From: Nocardioides soli
GTDB taxonomy: Bacteria > Actinomycetota > Actinomycetes > Propionibacteriales > Nocardioidaceae
Direction of reading: 5' to 3'
Length of the DNA stretch: 64,000 nt
Assembly: GCF_014191495.1 (NCBI RefSeq)
Contig: NZ_JACHWR010000001.1
Span: 372,001 to 436,000, forward strand
Positions 17,504 through 24,985 of the stretch are shown piece by piece. The notes under the pieces are model-generated. The model searched no databases and was not told the origin of the DNA. It was given only the letters and a program-made list of their open reading frames with translations. Positions within the stretch are counted from its first letter, which is position 1; each line of letters opens with the position of its first letter. A program made the position numbers and the translations under genes.

Positions 17504-18517
17504 TCAGTCGGTCTCGGCCTTGGTGTCGCGGGCGATGAAGGCGTCCATCGTCTGCTGGGCCGTCATCCGGCCGGCGATGACCTCGTCGACGTACTGGGCG
17601 ACGGGGGCGTCGACGCCGGTGCGCGCGGCCAGCGCCCGCAGCGACGAGCACGACTTGGCGCCCTCGGCCACCTGGCGGGTGGAGGCGATGATCTCCTCGG
17701 TCGTCAGGCCCTGGCCGAGCTTCTCGCCGAAGGTCCGGTTGCGCGACAGCGACGAGGAGCAGGTGGCGACCAGGTCGCCGAGGCCGGCGAGGCCCATCAG
17801 GGTCAGGGGGTTCGCACCCAGCGCCATCGCCAGGCGGGCCGTCTCGGCCAGGCCGCGGGTGATCACCGAGGCGGTCGTGTTGTCGCCGAAGCCGAGCCCG
17901 ACGGCCATGCCGACCGACAGCGCCACGACGTTCTTGTAGGCGCCGCCGAGCTCACAGCCGAGCACGTCGACGCTGGTGTAGGGCCGGAACGCCGGCGAGT
18001 GCACCCGGGCCTGGATCCGCTTGGCCACCTCCTCGTCGGCGCACGCCACCACCGACGCCGCGGGCTCGCGGCGGGCGATCTCCTTGGCGAGGTTGGGGCC
18101 GCTGACGACCGCGATGCGCTCGGGGCCGGCGCCGGTGATCTCCGCGATCACCTGGCTCATCCGCTCCAGCGTGCCGAGCTCGACGCCCTTCATCAGCGAC
18201 ACGAAGACCGCACCCGGCTCGACGTACGGCGCCCACTGGGTCAGGTTCGCGCGCAGCGACTGGGAGGGCGTGGCCAGCACGACCACGTCGGCCCCGTGCA
18301 GCGCCTTCTCGACGTCGTGGGTCGCCTGGATGACGGGCGGCAGCTCGATCCCCGGGAGGTACTCGGTGTTCTGGCGCCGATCGTTGATGGTCGCGGCGAC
18401 CTCCTCGCGGCGTGCCCAGATCGTCACGTCGTTGCCGGCGTCGGCCAGCACGATGGAGAACGCCGTACCCCAGGAGCCGGCGCCGAAGACAGCGATCTTG
18501 CCGTGCGAACCGGTCAC
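17504..18517 (-). CDS. gpsA: NAD(P)-dependent glycerol-3-phosphate dehydrogenase
   Basis: Reduces dihydroxyacetone phosphate to sn-glycerol-3-phosphate for phospholipid synthesis. KIAVFGAGSWGTAFSIVLAD is the Rossmann dinucleotide motif; SLMKGVE, the catalytic-Lys region GCELGGAYKNVVA, and GLAGLGDLVATCSS follow. Length is 337 residues. The GTG start at 18517 overlaps the plsC stop (GTGA), so the acyltransferase and gpsA are probably coupled, giving one phospholipid-precursor operon. The longer open frame upstream is just shadow sequence inside plsC. Confidence 0.96.
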   Translation of the reverse strand: MTGSHGKIAVFGAGSWGTAFSIVLADAGNDVTIWARREEVAATINDRRQNTEYLPGIELPPVIQATHDVEKALHGADVVVLATPSQSLRANLTQWAPYVEPGAVFVSLMKGVELGTLERMSQVIAEITGAGPERIAVVSGPNLAKEIARREPAASVVACADEEVAKRIQARVHSPAFRPYTSVDVLGCELGGAYKNVVALSVGMAVGLGFGDNTTASVITRGLAETARLAMALGANPLTLMGLAGLGDLVATCSSSLSRNRTFGEKLGQGLTTEEIIASTRQVAEGAKSCSSLRALAARTGVDAPVAQYVDEVIAGRMTAQQTMDAFIARDTKAETD

Positions 18518-19293
18518 GACGGCTCCTCCCGTGGGGTCTGGTGCTCGGGCTTGTTCGGGTTCCCGGTCTCGCGGACCCCCGCCTTCCTCATGTCGAAGCG
18601 CTCGGCTGGCGCCTGCTCGCCGCGCACCTCCTCGACGAGCGCGGTGACCGCCGCCATGATCCGGTCGGTGGCCCGCTGGATCACCGGCATCGAGCGCGGC
18701 TCGGCGGCCAGGTCGGCGAGGTCGATCGGCTCCCCCACCAGCATCGTGACCTTCTTGCGTGGGAAGAAGTCGGGCCGCTTGGCGTACGGCGCGAGCAGCT
18801 GCTGCGCACCCCACTGCCCCACCGGGATCACCGGGCAGCCGGTCTCGAGAGCGATCCGCGCCGCTCCGGACTTGCCGGTCATCGGCCACCCGCCCGGGTC
18901 GCGGGTGATCGTCCCCTCGGGGTAGACCACGACGCACTTGCCCTCCCGCACCGCGGCGACCGCGGCGTCGAACGCGCCCGCGGCGTTGCGGCTGAGTCGC
19001 TCGACCGGGATCTGACCTGCGGCGGTGAGGAAGTAGGCGAGCCCCTTGTTCTTGAAGAGCCCGGACTTGGCCAGGTAGTGCGGCAGCCGGCCGTGGTCGT
19101 AGACCAGGTGCGCCGCCAGCAGCGGGTCGACGTGCGACACGTGGTTGAGCACGATGATGCAGCCACCGGACGCCGGGATGTTCTCCCCGCCGACCCACTC
19201 GTGGGTGGTGGTGGCGAACAGCGCGCCCCGCACGATGGGCTCGGCGAAGCGCCAGGCCCAGTTGCGTTTCTCCTGCATCCTGCGAACGACCAC
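18514..19293 (-). CDS. plsC: 1-acyl-sn-glycerol-3-phosphate acyltransferase (PlsC family)
   Basis: Acylates lysophosphatidate to phosphatidate at the inner membrane. The catalytic NHVSHVDP (HX4D box), the glycerol-3-phosphate site and VVYPEGTITRD are present, and KKVTMLVGEPIDL is the later block. Length is 259 residues with the GTG at 19293 (VVVRRMQEKRN). An in-frame ATG at 19278 (MQEKRNWAWRF) is an equally plausible start. The C-terminal region is variable and charged. It is co-directional with and overlaps gpsA, consistent with glycerolipid synthesis. Confidence 0.92.
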   Translation of the reverse strand: MVVRRMQEKRNWAWRFAEPIVRGALFATTTHEWVGGENIPASGGCIIVLNHVSHVDPLLAAHLVYDHGRLPHYLAKSGLFKNKGLAYFLTAAGQIPVERLSRNAAGAFDAAVAAVREGKCVVVYPEGTITRDPGGWPMTGKSGAARIALETGCPVIPVGQWGAQQLLAPYAKRPDFFPRKKVTMLVGEPIDLADLAAEPRSMPVIQRATDRIMAAVTALVEEVRGEQAPAERFDMRKAGVRETGNPNKPEHQTPREEPS

Positions 19294-19385
19294 GTGCGCA
19301 GGCTACTCGCTCGGGTGCCCCGGTCCCGGTCTGCGACGCGGACGCGGCGCCGCCGGCCGGCACCGGGCCTGACAGGATCGGAGTG

Positions 19386-20021
19386 ATGTCCGCACCCCAG
19401 CCCCTCCAGCGGTACGCCGTCCTGGTCCCCGTCAAGCCACCCGCCATCGGCAAGTCGCGCCTCGCGACGTTCGAGGCCGACGTACGCCGCCGGCTCGCCG
19501 AGGCATTCGCCCAGGACACGGTGCTGGCCTGCCTGCGCGCCGAGCGCGTGGGCCAGGTGCTGGTCGTGACCGACGACGCCCACCTCTCCCGGGCGCTCTC
19601 CGCGCTCGGCTGCGCGGCGATCCCCGACGGCGTCTCGGGCGACCTGAACGGCACGCTGCGCCAGGCGGCGGCCGAGGCGCACCGCCGCTGGCCCGGTCTG
19701 GTCCCGGTCGCGGTCTGCGCCGACCTCCCGGCGCTGCGATCGGGCGACCTGGACGCCGTCCTGACCGGGCTGCCGGACGATCGCCCCCACTTCGTGCCCG
19801 ACGCCGCCGGCATCGGCACCACGATGTACGCCGCCGGGCACGACCGCTTCGACCCGCGGTTCGGACCGCGCTCGCGCGCCGCACACCTCGCCGCGGGCGC
19901 GCTGGAGGTCGCCGACGCCCCGGCCTCGGTGCGCCGTGACGTCGACGACGCCGACGACCTCGCCGACGCGACCGGCCTCGGCCTGGGACCGAACACCTCG
20001 GTCGCGGTGCTCGCGACATGA
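19386..20021 (+). CDS. fbiD: phosphoenolpyruvate/2-phospholactate guanylyltransferase (FbiD/CofC)
   Basis: Nucleotidyltransferase of 211 residues that makes the GPP- or lactyl-2-diphospho-guanosine donor used for the phosphoryl bridge of coenzyme F420. AVLVPVKPPAIGKSRLA is the family's GTP-binding loop (VPVKxxxxGKSRL), VVTDDAHLS follows, and AVCADLPALRSGDL has the DLPxL motif. ATG at 19386 is preferred over an overlapping GTG at 19383. It is divergent from plsC and convergent with hupB. Its presence implies that the organism makes F420. Confidence 0.92.
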   Translation: MSAPQPLQRYAVLVPVKPPAIGKSRLATFEADVRRRLAEAFAQDTVLACLRAERVGQVLVVTDDAHLSRALSALGCAAIPDGVSGDLNGTLRQAAAEAHRRWPGLVPVAVCADLPALRSGDLDAVLTGLPDDRPHFVPDAAGIGTTMYAAGHDRFDPRFGPRSRAAHLAAGALEVADAPASVRRDVDDADDLADATGLGLGPNTSVAVLAT

Positions 20022-20060
20022 CGAACGGGCCGCCACCCCGCAGAGTGACGGCCCGTTCGT
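20021..20060. terminator. hairpin between convergent fbiD and hupB
   Basis: Twelve-bp perfect inverted repeat (ACGAACGGGCCG / CGGCCCGTTCGT) with a 16-nt loop. It starts at the last base of the fbiD stop codon and ends 15 bp from the hupB stop. Its position suggests bidirectional termination or 3' protection. It lacks a T-run. Confidence 0.65.
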
Positions 20061-20075
20061 CGATGACGCGCTGCG

Positions 20076-20711
20076 TCAGGCCTTCTTGGCGGTCTTCTTC
20101 GCCGTGGCCTTCTTCGTCGCGGTCTTCTTGGCCGGAGCCTTCTTGGCCACGGTCTTCTTGGCCGGAGCCTTCTTGGCGGGCGCCTTCTTGGCCACGGTCT
20201 TCTTGGCGGTGGCCTTCTTGGCGGGCGCCGCCTTCTTCGTCGCGGCCTTCTTGGCGGGCGCCTTCTTGGCGGGCGCCGCCTTCTTGGCCGTGGCCTTGGT
20301 GGCGGTGGCCTTCTTCGCCGGAGCCGCCTTCTTCGCGGGCGCCGCCTTCTTGGCCGGAGCGGCCTTCTTCGCCGTCGCCGTGGCCTTCTTGGCCGCGGCC
20401 GGAGCGGCGGCCAGCGTCAGCTTCGGGAGCTTCTTGGCGCCCGAGACGACGTTCTTCAGGTCGGCACCGGCGGTGAACTTCGGCACCGCCGTCTTCTTCG
20501 CCTTGATGCGCGCGCCGGTCTGGGGGTTGCGCACCCAGCGGGCCTCACGGATCCGCTTCTCGAACGAACCGAAGCCGGTGATGGCGACCTTCTCGCCCTT
20601 CGTGACCTCGCGGGTGATCGTGTCGAGCACGGACTCGAGGGCGTGGGCCGCGGCCTTCTTGTTCCCGTCGAAACGGGCGGAGAGCGCCTCGATGAACTCT
20701 GACTTGTTCAC
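20076..20711 (-). CDS. hupB: HU-family nucleoid protein with Lys/Ala-rich tail
   Basis: Histone-like protein that bends and compacts DNA. The N-terminal ~90 residues are a standard HU domain (NKSEFIEALSARFDGNKKAAAHALESVL, then GFGSFEKRIREARWVRNPQTG). A tail of about 110 residues follows, made of repeated K-K-A-A-P-A / K-K-A-T-A units, like mycobacterial HupB and plant H1. The DNA of the tail is a simple repeat of CTTCTTGGC-type units. GTG at 20711 is chosen because GGAAGGGA is 6-9 nt upstream and the HU domain begins there. Length is 211 residues. Confidence 0.95.
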   Translation of the reverse strand: MNKSEFIEALSARFDGNKKAAAHALESVLDTITREVTKGEKVAITGFGSFEKRIREARWVRNPQTGARIKAKKTAVPKFTAGADLKNVVSGAKKLPKLTLAAAPAAAKKATATAKKAAPAKKAAPAKKAAPAKKATATKATAKKAAPAKKAPAKKAATKKAAPAKKATAKKTVAKKAPAKKAPAKKTVAKKAPAKKTATKKATAKKTAKKA

Positions 20712-20768
20712 TGTCTTCCCTTCCAATGAACGCTTGTGGTCGAGCCCATGCTCGACTTTCTCCAATGC

Positions 20769-20797
20769 ACGCTAGGTAAACGGGGCCGCACTCACAA
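20769..20797 (-). promoter_or_regulatory. candidate hupB promoter
   Basis: On the minus strand, TTGTGA (20797-20792) and TAGCGT (20774-20769) are separated by 17 bp, a good fit to sigma-70-type -35 and -10 elements. This would put the transcript start about 50 nt before the hupB GTG. Inferred from spacing and sequence only. Confidence 0.45.
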
Positions 20798-21008
20798 TCA
20801 CCACAGGGTGTTTTGCTCGGTGTTTTTCGCCATGAATTTGTCGCACCGGAGTCGGGCAGACCCCGCTCGGGCAGGCTCAGAACCGCTCAGCAGCGGGTGT
20901 TTGCCACCGATCCGGGCCGCTCGGGAGAAGGTGGCCGAAATCGACCGATGCCGAGATTTCCCAACCAGGACAGGGAAATCTCGGCATCGGCCGTGTCGTT
21001 GGTGAAGG
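20798..21008. other. non-coding stretch between hupB and leuD with hairpin
   Basis: No convincing gene is seen from the hupB start (20711) to the leuD stop (21009). The stretch contains an 18-bp perfect inverted repeat, 20945-20962 and 20973-20990, with a 10-nt loop (arm begins CCGATGCCGAGATTTCCC). It lies 19 bp beyond the leuD stop in the direction of leuD transcription, so a leuCD 3' hairpin/terminator is the simplest reading, although no T-run follows. Confidence 0.6.
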
Positions 21009-21617
21009 TCAGCCGACCTTCTGCGTGGCCGGCTTCCAGCCGGGCCGGGTCGCCTCGAAGGCCGCGATGTCAGCCTCGTGGCCCAGGGTGATGCCGATGT
21101 CGTCGAGACCCTCGAGCAGACGCCACCGCGTGTAGTCGTCGATGTCGAAGGAGTCCTCGATGCGGTCGGGGCCCTCGCCGGCGGTCACCGTGCGCGACTC
21201 GAGGTCGACGGTGACGGCCGCGCCGGGGTGAGCCTCGAGGTAGTCCCACAGGCGCTGCACGACCTTCTCGTCGACACGGCCGGCGAGCAGGCCGGCCTTG
21301 CCGGAGTTGCCGCGGAAGATGTCGCCGAAGCGCGGCGACAGCACGGCCTTGAACCCGTAGTTCTGCAGGGCCCAGACCGCGTGCTCGCGCGAGGAGCCGG
21401 TGCCGAAGTTGGGGCCGGCCACCAGCACCGACCCCACGGCGTACGCCGGGTTGTTGAGCACGAACGACGGGTCGTTGCGCCAGGCGGCGAACAGGCCGTC
21501 CTCGAAGCCGGTGCGCGCGACCCGCTTGAGGTACTCGGCGGGGATGATCTGGTCGGTGTCGACATCGCTGCGCCGCAGCGGGACGCCGACGCCGGTGTGG
21601 GTCGTGAACTTCTCCAT
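21009..21617 (-). CDS. leuD: 3-isopropylmalate dehydratase small subunit
   Basis: Small subunit of isopropylmalate isomerase in leucine synthesis. The N-terminus [32 protein letters not shown] and the swivel-domain motif [22 protein letters not shown] are typical. Length is 202 residues. It lies 24 bp downstream of leuC on the same strand; the two form the heterodimer. Confidence 0.97.
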   Translation of the reverse strand: MEKFTTHTGVGVPLRRSDVDTDQIIPAEYLKRVARTGFEDGLFAAWRNDPSFVLNNPAYAVGSVLVAGPNFGTGSSREHAVWALQNYGFKAVLSPRFGDIFRGNSGKAGLLAGRVDEKVVQRLWDYLEAHPGAAVTVDLESRTVTAGEGPDRIEDSFDIDDYTRWRLLEGLDDIGITLGHEADIAAFEATRPGWKPATQKVG

Positions 21618-21641
21618 GACGTTCTCCCTCTGGTCGTCGGG

Positions 21642-23057
21642 TCAGCGGGCCGCGGCCGGCGCGAGGTCGGCGGGCGAGGACAGGGTGCCGCGGACCGCGG
21701 TCGCGACGGCGACCGGCACCGAGACGAGGTGGGTGCGACCGCCCTTGCCCTGGCGGCCCTCGAAGTTGCGGTTGGACGTCGAGGCACTGCGCTCGCCGGG
21801 CGCGAGCGTGTCGGCGTTCATGCCCAGACACATCGAGCAGCCCGCGCCGCGCCACTCGGCGCCGGCCTCCTTGAACACCAGGTCGAGACCCTCGGCCTCG
21901 GCCTCGAGGCGCACCCGGGCCGAGCCCGGCACGACGAGCATCCGGGTGCCGTCGGCGACCCGATGGCCCTTGATGACCTCGGCGGCGGTGCGCAGGTCCT
22001 CGAGGCGACCGTTAGTGCAGGAGCCCACGAAGACCGTGTCGACCCGCACGTCGCGCAGCGGCGTGCCGGCCTCGAGGGCCATGTAGCGCAAGGCGTTCTC
22101 GGCCGCGACGCGGTCGATCTCGTCGTCGAAGTCCGTCGGCGCCGGGACGCTGCCGCCCAGCGGCGCGCCCTGGCCCGGGTTGGTGCCCCAGGTGACCCAC
22201 GGCGTGACGTCAGCGGCGTCGATCACGATCTCGCGGTCGAAGACCGCGTCGTCGTCGGTCACCAGCGTCCGCCAGTGCGCCACCGCGGTGTCCCACTCGG
22301 CGCCCTTCGGCGACTCGGGGCGATCCTTGAGGTAGGCGTAGGTCACCTCGTCCGGCGCGATCATGCCGGCCTTCGCGCCCCACTCGATGCTCATGTTGCA
22401 CACGGTCATCCGGCCCTCCATCGAGAGCTCGCGGATCGCCTCGCCGCGGTACTCCACGATGTAGCCCTGGCCACCACCGGTGCCGGTCTGGGTGATCAGG
22501 TAGAGGATCAGGTCCTTGGCCGTCACGCCCTCGGGCAGCGAACCGTTGACGGTCACCGCCATCGTCTTCGGGCGGGCCTGCGGCAGCGTCTGCGTCGCCA
22601 GCACGTGCTCGACCTCCGACGTGCCGATGCCGTGGGCGATCGCGCCGAACGCGCCGTGCGTCGAGGTGTGCGAGTCGCCGCACACGATCGTCATGCCGGG
22701 CTGGGTCAGGCCGAGCTGCGGTCCGACCACGTGCACGATGCCCTGCTCGATGTCGCCGAGCGAGTGCAACCGGACGCCGAACTCCTCGCAGTTCTTGCGC
22801 AGGGTCTCGACCTGCGTGCGCGAGATCGGGTCGGCGATCGGCTTGTCCCAGTCGATCGTCGGCACGTTGTGGTCCTCGGTCGCGAGGGTGAGGTCCGGCC
22901 GACGCACCCGGCGGCCCGCCAGGCGGAGGCCGTCGAAGGCCTGGGGTGAGGTCACCTCGTGGATGAGGTGGAGGTCGATGAAGAGCAGGTCGGGCTCCCC
23001 GTCGACCGACCGGACGACGTGCTCGTCCCACACCTTCTCCGCCAGGGTCCTGCCCAT
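21642..23057 (-). CDS. leuC: 3-isopropylmalate dehydratase large subunit
   Basis: Catalytic [4Fe-4S] aconitase-fold subunit. [14 protein letters not shown] opens the protein, [14 protein letters not shown] and [15 protein letters not shown] contain conserved active-site residues, and the cluster Cys lie in SCTNG and CSMCLGMN. Length is 471 residues, normal. It faces an IclR-type regulator across a 117-bp intergenic region, the common actinobacterial arrangement for leucine-pathway control. Confidence 0.97.
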   Translation of the reverse strand: MGRTLAEKVWDEHVVRSVDGEPDLLFIDLHLIHEVTSPQAFDGLRLAGRRVRRPDLTLATEDHNVPTIDWDKPIADPISRTQVETLRKNCEEFGVRLHSLGDIEQGIVHVVGPQLGLTQPGMTIVCGDSHTSTHGAFGAIAHGIGTSEVEHVLATQTLPQARPKTMAVTVNGSLPEGVTAKDLILYLITQTGTGGGQGYIVEYRGEAIRELSMEGRMTVCNMSIEWGAKAGMIAPDEVTYAYLKDRPESPKGAEWDTAVAHWRTLVTDDDAVFDREIVIDAADVTPWVTWGTNPGQGAPLGGSVPAPTDFDDEIDRVAAENALRYMALEAGTPLRDVRVDTVFVGSCTNGRLEDLRTAAEVIKGHRVADGTRMLVVPGSARVRLEAEAEGLDLVFKEAGAEWRGAGCSMCLGMNADTLAPGERSASTSNRNFEGRQGKGGRTHLVSVPVAVATAVRGTLSSPADLAPAAAR

Positions 23058-23160
23058 GACTCACTCCCTCCATCGCGACTCGCGACCGACACCGCAGTCG
23101 GCGCGCGCACGGATTTCCGCGCGTCGACCACCCTAGCCCTTGCATCCCATGATCTGAGAC

Positions 23161-23172
23161 GGCAGTATTGCC
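23161..23172. promoter_or_regulatory. candidate operator between leuC and the IclR gene
   Basis: GGCAGTATTGCC is a short palindrome (GGCA-N4-TGCC) 2 bp before the IclR start codon. TTGCAT (about 23139) lies upstream and might be a -35 element for a near-leaderless IclR transcript. I propose an autoregulatory site; the length is short and the match is not proven. Confidence 0.35.
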
Positions 23173-23174
23173 AT

Positions 23175-23897
23175 ATGGACAACTCCAGTGGCGTCGGCGT
23201 CCTCGACAAGGCCGCTCTCGTGCTCACGGCCCTCGAGTCCGGACCGGCGACGCTCGCCGGTCTGGTCGCCGGCACGGGGCTGGCGCGACCGACGGCACAC
23301 CGCCTGGCGGTCGCCCTGGAGCACCACCGCCTGGTCGCCCGCGACATGCAGGGCCGCTTCGTGCTCGGGCCCCGGCTCGCCGAGCTCTCCGCCGCCGCCG
23401 GCGAGGACCGGCTGCTCGCCACCGCCGGCCCGGTGCTCGCCCGCCTGCGCGACATCACCGGCGAGTCCGCCCAGTTGTGGCGCCGCCAGGGCGACCACCG
23501 CGTCTGCGTCGCGGCCGCCGAGCGACCGAGCGGCCTGCGCGACACGATCCCGGTCGGCTCCCAACTGACCATGCGCGCCGGCTCTGCCGCCCAGATCCTG
23601 CTCGCGTGGGAGGACCCCGAGCGGATGCACCGCGGGCTGCAGAGCTCGACGTTCTCGGCGGCCGCACTCTCCGGCGTACGCCGCCGCGGCTGGGCGCAGT
23701 CGGTCGGCGAGCGCGAGCAGGGCGTCGCGTCGGTCTCCGCACCGGTGCGCTCCCCCGGCGGCAAGGTGATCGCGGCCGTCTCGGTCTCCGGTCCGCTCGA
23801 GCGGCTCTCCCGCCAGCCCGGCCGGATGCACGCCCCCGCGGTCCTGGCCGCCGCCGAGCGGCTCTCGGAGTCGCTGCGCCGGGCGGCTGCCGAGTGA
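23175..23897 (+). CDS. IclR-family regulator of leuCD (NdgR/LtbR-like)
   Basis: Transcription regulator of 240 residues. An N-terminal winged HTH (VLDKAALVLTALESGPATLAGLVAGTGLARPTAHRLAVAL) is followed by an IclR effector domain (LRDITGESAQLWRRQGDHRVCVAAAERPSGLRDTIPVGSQ). Homologues NdgR (Streptomyces) and LtbR (Corynebacterium) lie divergent from leuCD and control leucine and other amino-acid genes; the same arrangement is seen here. The start is ATG at 23175. Its last 14 codons (from 23856) belong to the duplicated segment described below, so two extra copies of the gene's 3' tail lie downstream. Confidence 0.92.
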   Translation: MDNSSGVGVLDKAALVLTALESGPATLAGLVAGTGLARPTAHRLAVALEHHRLVARDMQGRFVLGPRLAELSAAAGEDRLLATAGPVLARLRDITGESAQLWRRQGDHRVCVAAAERPSGLRDTIPVGSQLTMRAGSAAQILLAWEDPERMHRGLQSSTFSAAALSGVRRRGWAQSVGEREQGVASVSAPVRSPGGKVIAAVSVSGPLERLSRQPGRMHAPAVLAAAERLSESLRRAAAE

Positions 23898-24552
23898 CCA
23901 CGATCGCTGGTTGATCGCTGGTTGATCGCTGGTTGAGGAAGGCGTTCTACGCCTGTCTCGAAACCATTGTCGGGGTCGAGGCCGACTTTCGTCCTACCGG
24001 GTTTCGAGACGGTTGCTAGCGCAACCTCCTCAACCACCGGGGCTCAGAAGAGCGAGTCCGCCTCCAGGTTGAGCAGCAGCTGCTTGCGCTCGAGCGGCTC
24101 TCGGAGTCGCTGCGCCGGGCGGCTGCCGAGTGACCACGATCCCTGGTTGATCGCTGGTTGATCGCTGGTTGAGGAAGGCGTTCTACGCCTGTCTCGAAAC
24201 CATTGTCGGGGTCGAGGCCGACTTTCGTCCTACCGGGTTTCGAGACGGTCGCTAGCGCAACCTCCTCAACCACCGGGGCTCAGAAGAGCGAGTCCGCCTC
24301 CAGGTTCAGCAGCAGCTGCTTGCGCTCGAGCGGCTCTCGGAGTCGCTGCGCCGGGCGGCTGCCGAGTGACCACGATCCCTGGTTGATCGCTGGTTGAGGA
24401 AGGCGTTCTGCGCCTGTCTCGAAACCATTGTCGGGGTCGAGGCCGACTTTCGTCCTACCGGGTTTCGAGACGGTTGCTAGCGCAACCTCCTCAACCACCG
24501 GGGCTCAGAAGAGCGAGTCCGCCTCCAGGTTGAGCAGCAGCTGCTTGCGCTC
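23856..24552. repeat. imperfect tandem triplication of facing iclR and ogt 3' ends (236/236/225 bp)
   Basis: Three near-identical units run 23856-24091, 24092-24327 and 24328-24552. Each starts with the last codons of the IclR gene (GAGCGGCTCTCGGAG... to TGA) and ends with the last codons of ogt on the other strand, up to the same GAGC. The intergenic middle holds two head-to-head REP-like palindromes and a micro-satellite. Only the first iclR tail and the last ogt tail are joined to their genes. The short homology GAGC/CGAGC at every junction marks the breakpoint. No other gene is seen in 23898-24504. Confidence 0.93.
23909..24396. repeat. 11-bp micro-repeat with copy number 3/3/2 in successive units
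   Basis: A run of CTGGTTGATCG units, ending in CTGGTTGAGG, appears three times in units 1 and 2 (near 23916 and 24152) but twice in unit 3 (near 24378). This one missing copy explains why the third unit is 225 bp instead of 236 bp. Confidence 0.85.
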
Positions 24553-24984
24553 GAGCCCGCCCGCGTAGCCGGTGAGCGTGCCGTTGGCGCCGATCACCCG
24601 GTGGCACGGGATCACGATCGGGATCGGGTTGCGGCCGTTGGCGAGGCCGACGGCGCGCGAGGCGGCGTTGGTCATGCCGAGTCGGTGCGCGATCTCGCCG
24701 TACGACGCGGTCTCGCCCCAGCCGACGCCGAGCAGCTGCGCCCACACCCGCTTCTGGAAGGCGCTGCCCTCCGGGGCGAGCGGCAGGTCGAACTCCTTGA
24801 GATCACGGTCGAAGTACGCCGTGAGCTGGCGTGCGGCCTCGACTAGCAGCGGGTGGTCGTCCTGCTGCTGCCCGCGCGGCCGGCCGTCCGAGTCGCGGAA
24901 CGGCGAGAACTCGATCGCGGTGATCGCGCCGTCGTGCTCGACGAGGCGCAGGGGGCCGATGGGCGACTCCATCACGGTCCACAT
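24505..24984 (-). CDS. ogt: methylated-DNA--protein-cysteine methyltransferase
   Basis: Suicide enzyme that reverses O6-methylguanine and O4-methylthymine. The acceptor motif IPCHRVI carries Cys127, with the preceding GRNPIPIVIPC typical of the family. The winged-helix KRVWAQLLGVGWGETASYGEIA is present. Length is 159 residues. It directly follows the Ada-AlkA gene on the same strand (1-bp gap), forming an alkylation-damage operon. Its last 16 codons lie in the triplicated segment. Confidence 0.96.
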   Translation of the reverse strand: MWTVMESPIGPLRLVEHDGAITAIEFSPFRDSDGRPRGQQQDDHPLLVEAARQLTAYFDRDLKEFDLPLAPEGSAFQKRVWAQLLGVGWGETASYGEIAHRLGMTNAASRAVGLANGRNPIPIVIPCHRVIGANGTLTGYAGGLERKQLLLNLEADSLF

Positions 24985-24985
24985 G

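Noticed and set aside
20736..21005. 89-codon plus-strand open frame upstream of leuD
   Set aside because: No ribosome site, no protein-like pattern; it runs over the hupB promoter region and hairpin.
24092..24327. Extra genes in the triplicated segment
   Set aside because: Open frames here are just repeated 3' tails of iclR and ogt without starts or ribosome sites.
23856..24552. CRISPR array
   Set aside because: Units are 236 bp and contain gene ends and palindromes; no short repeat-spacer pattern.
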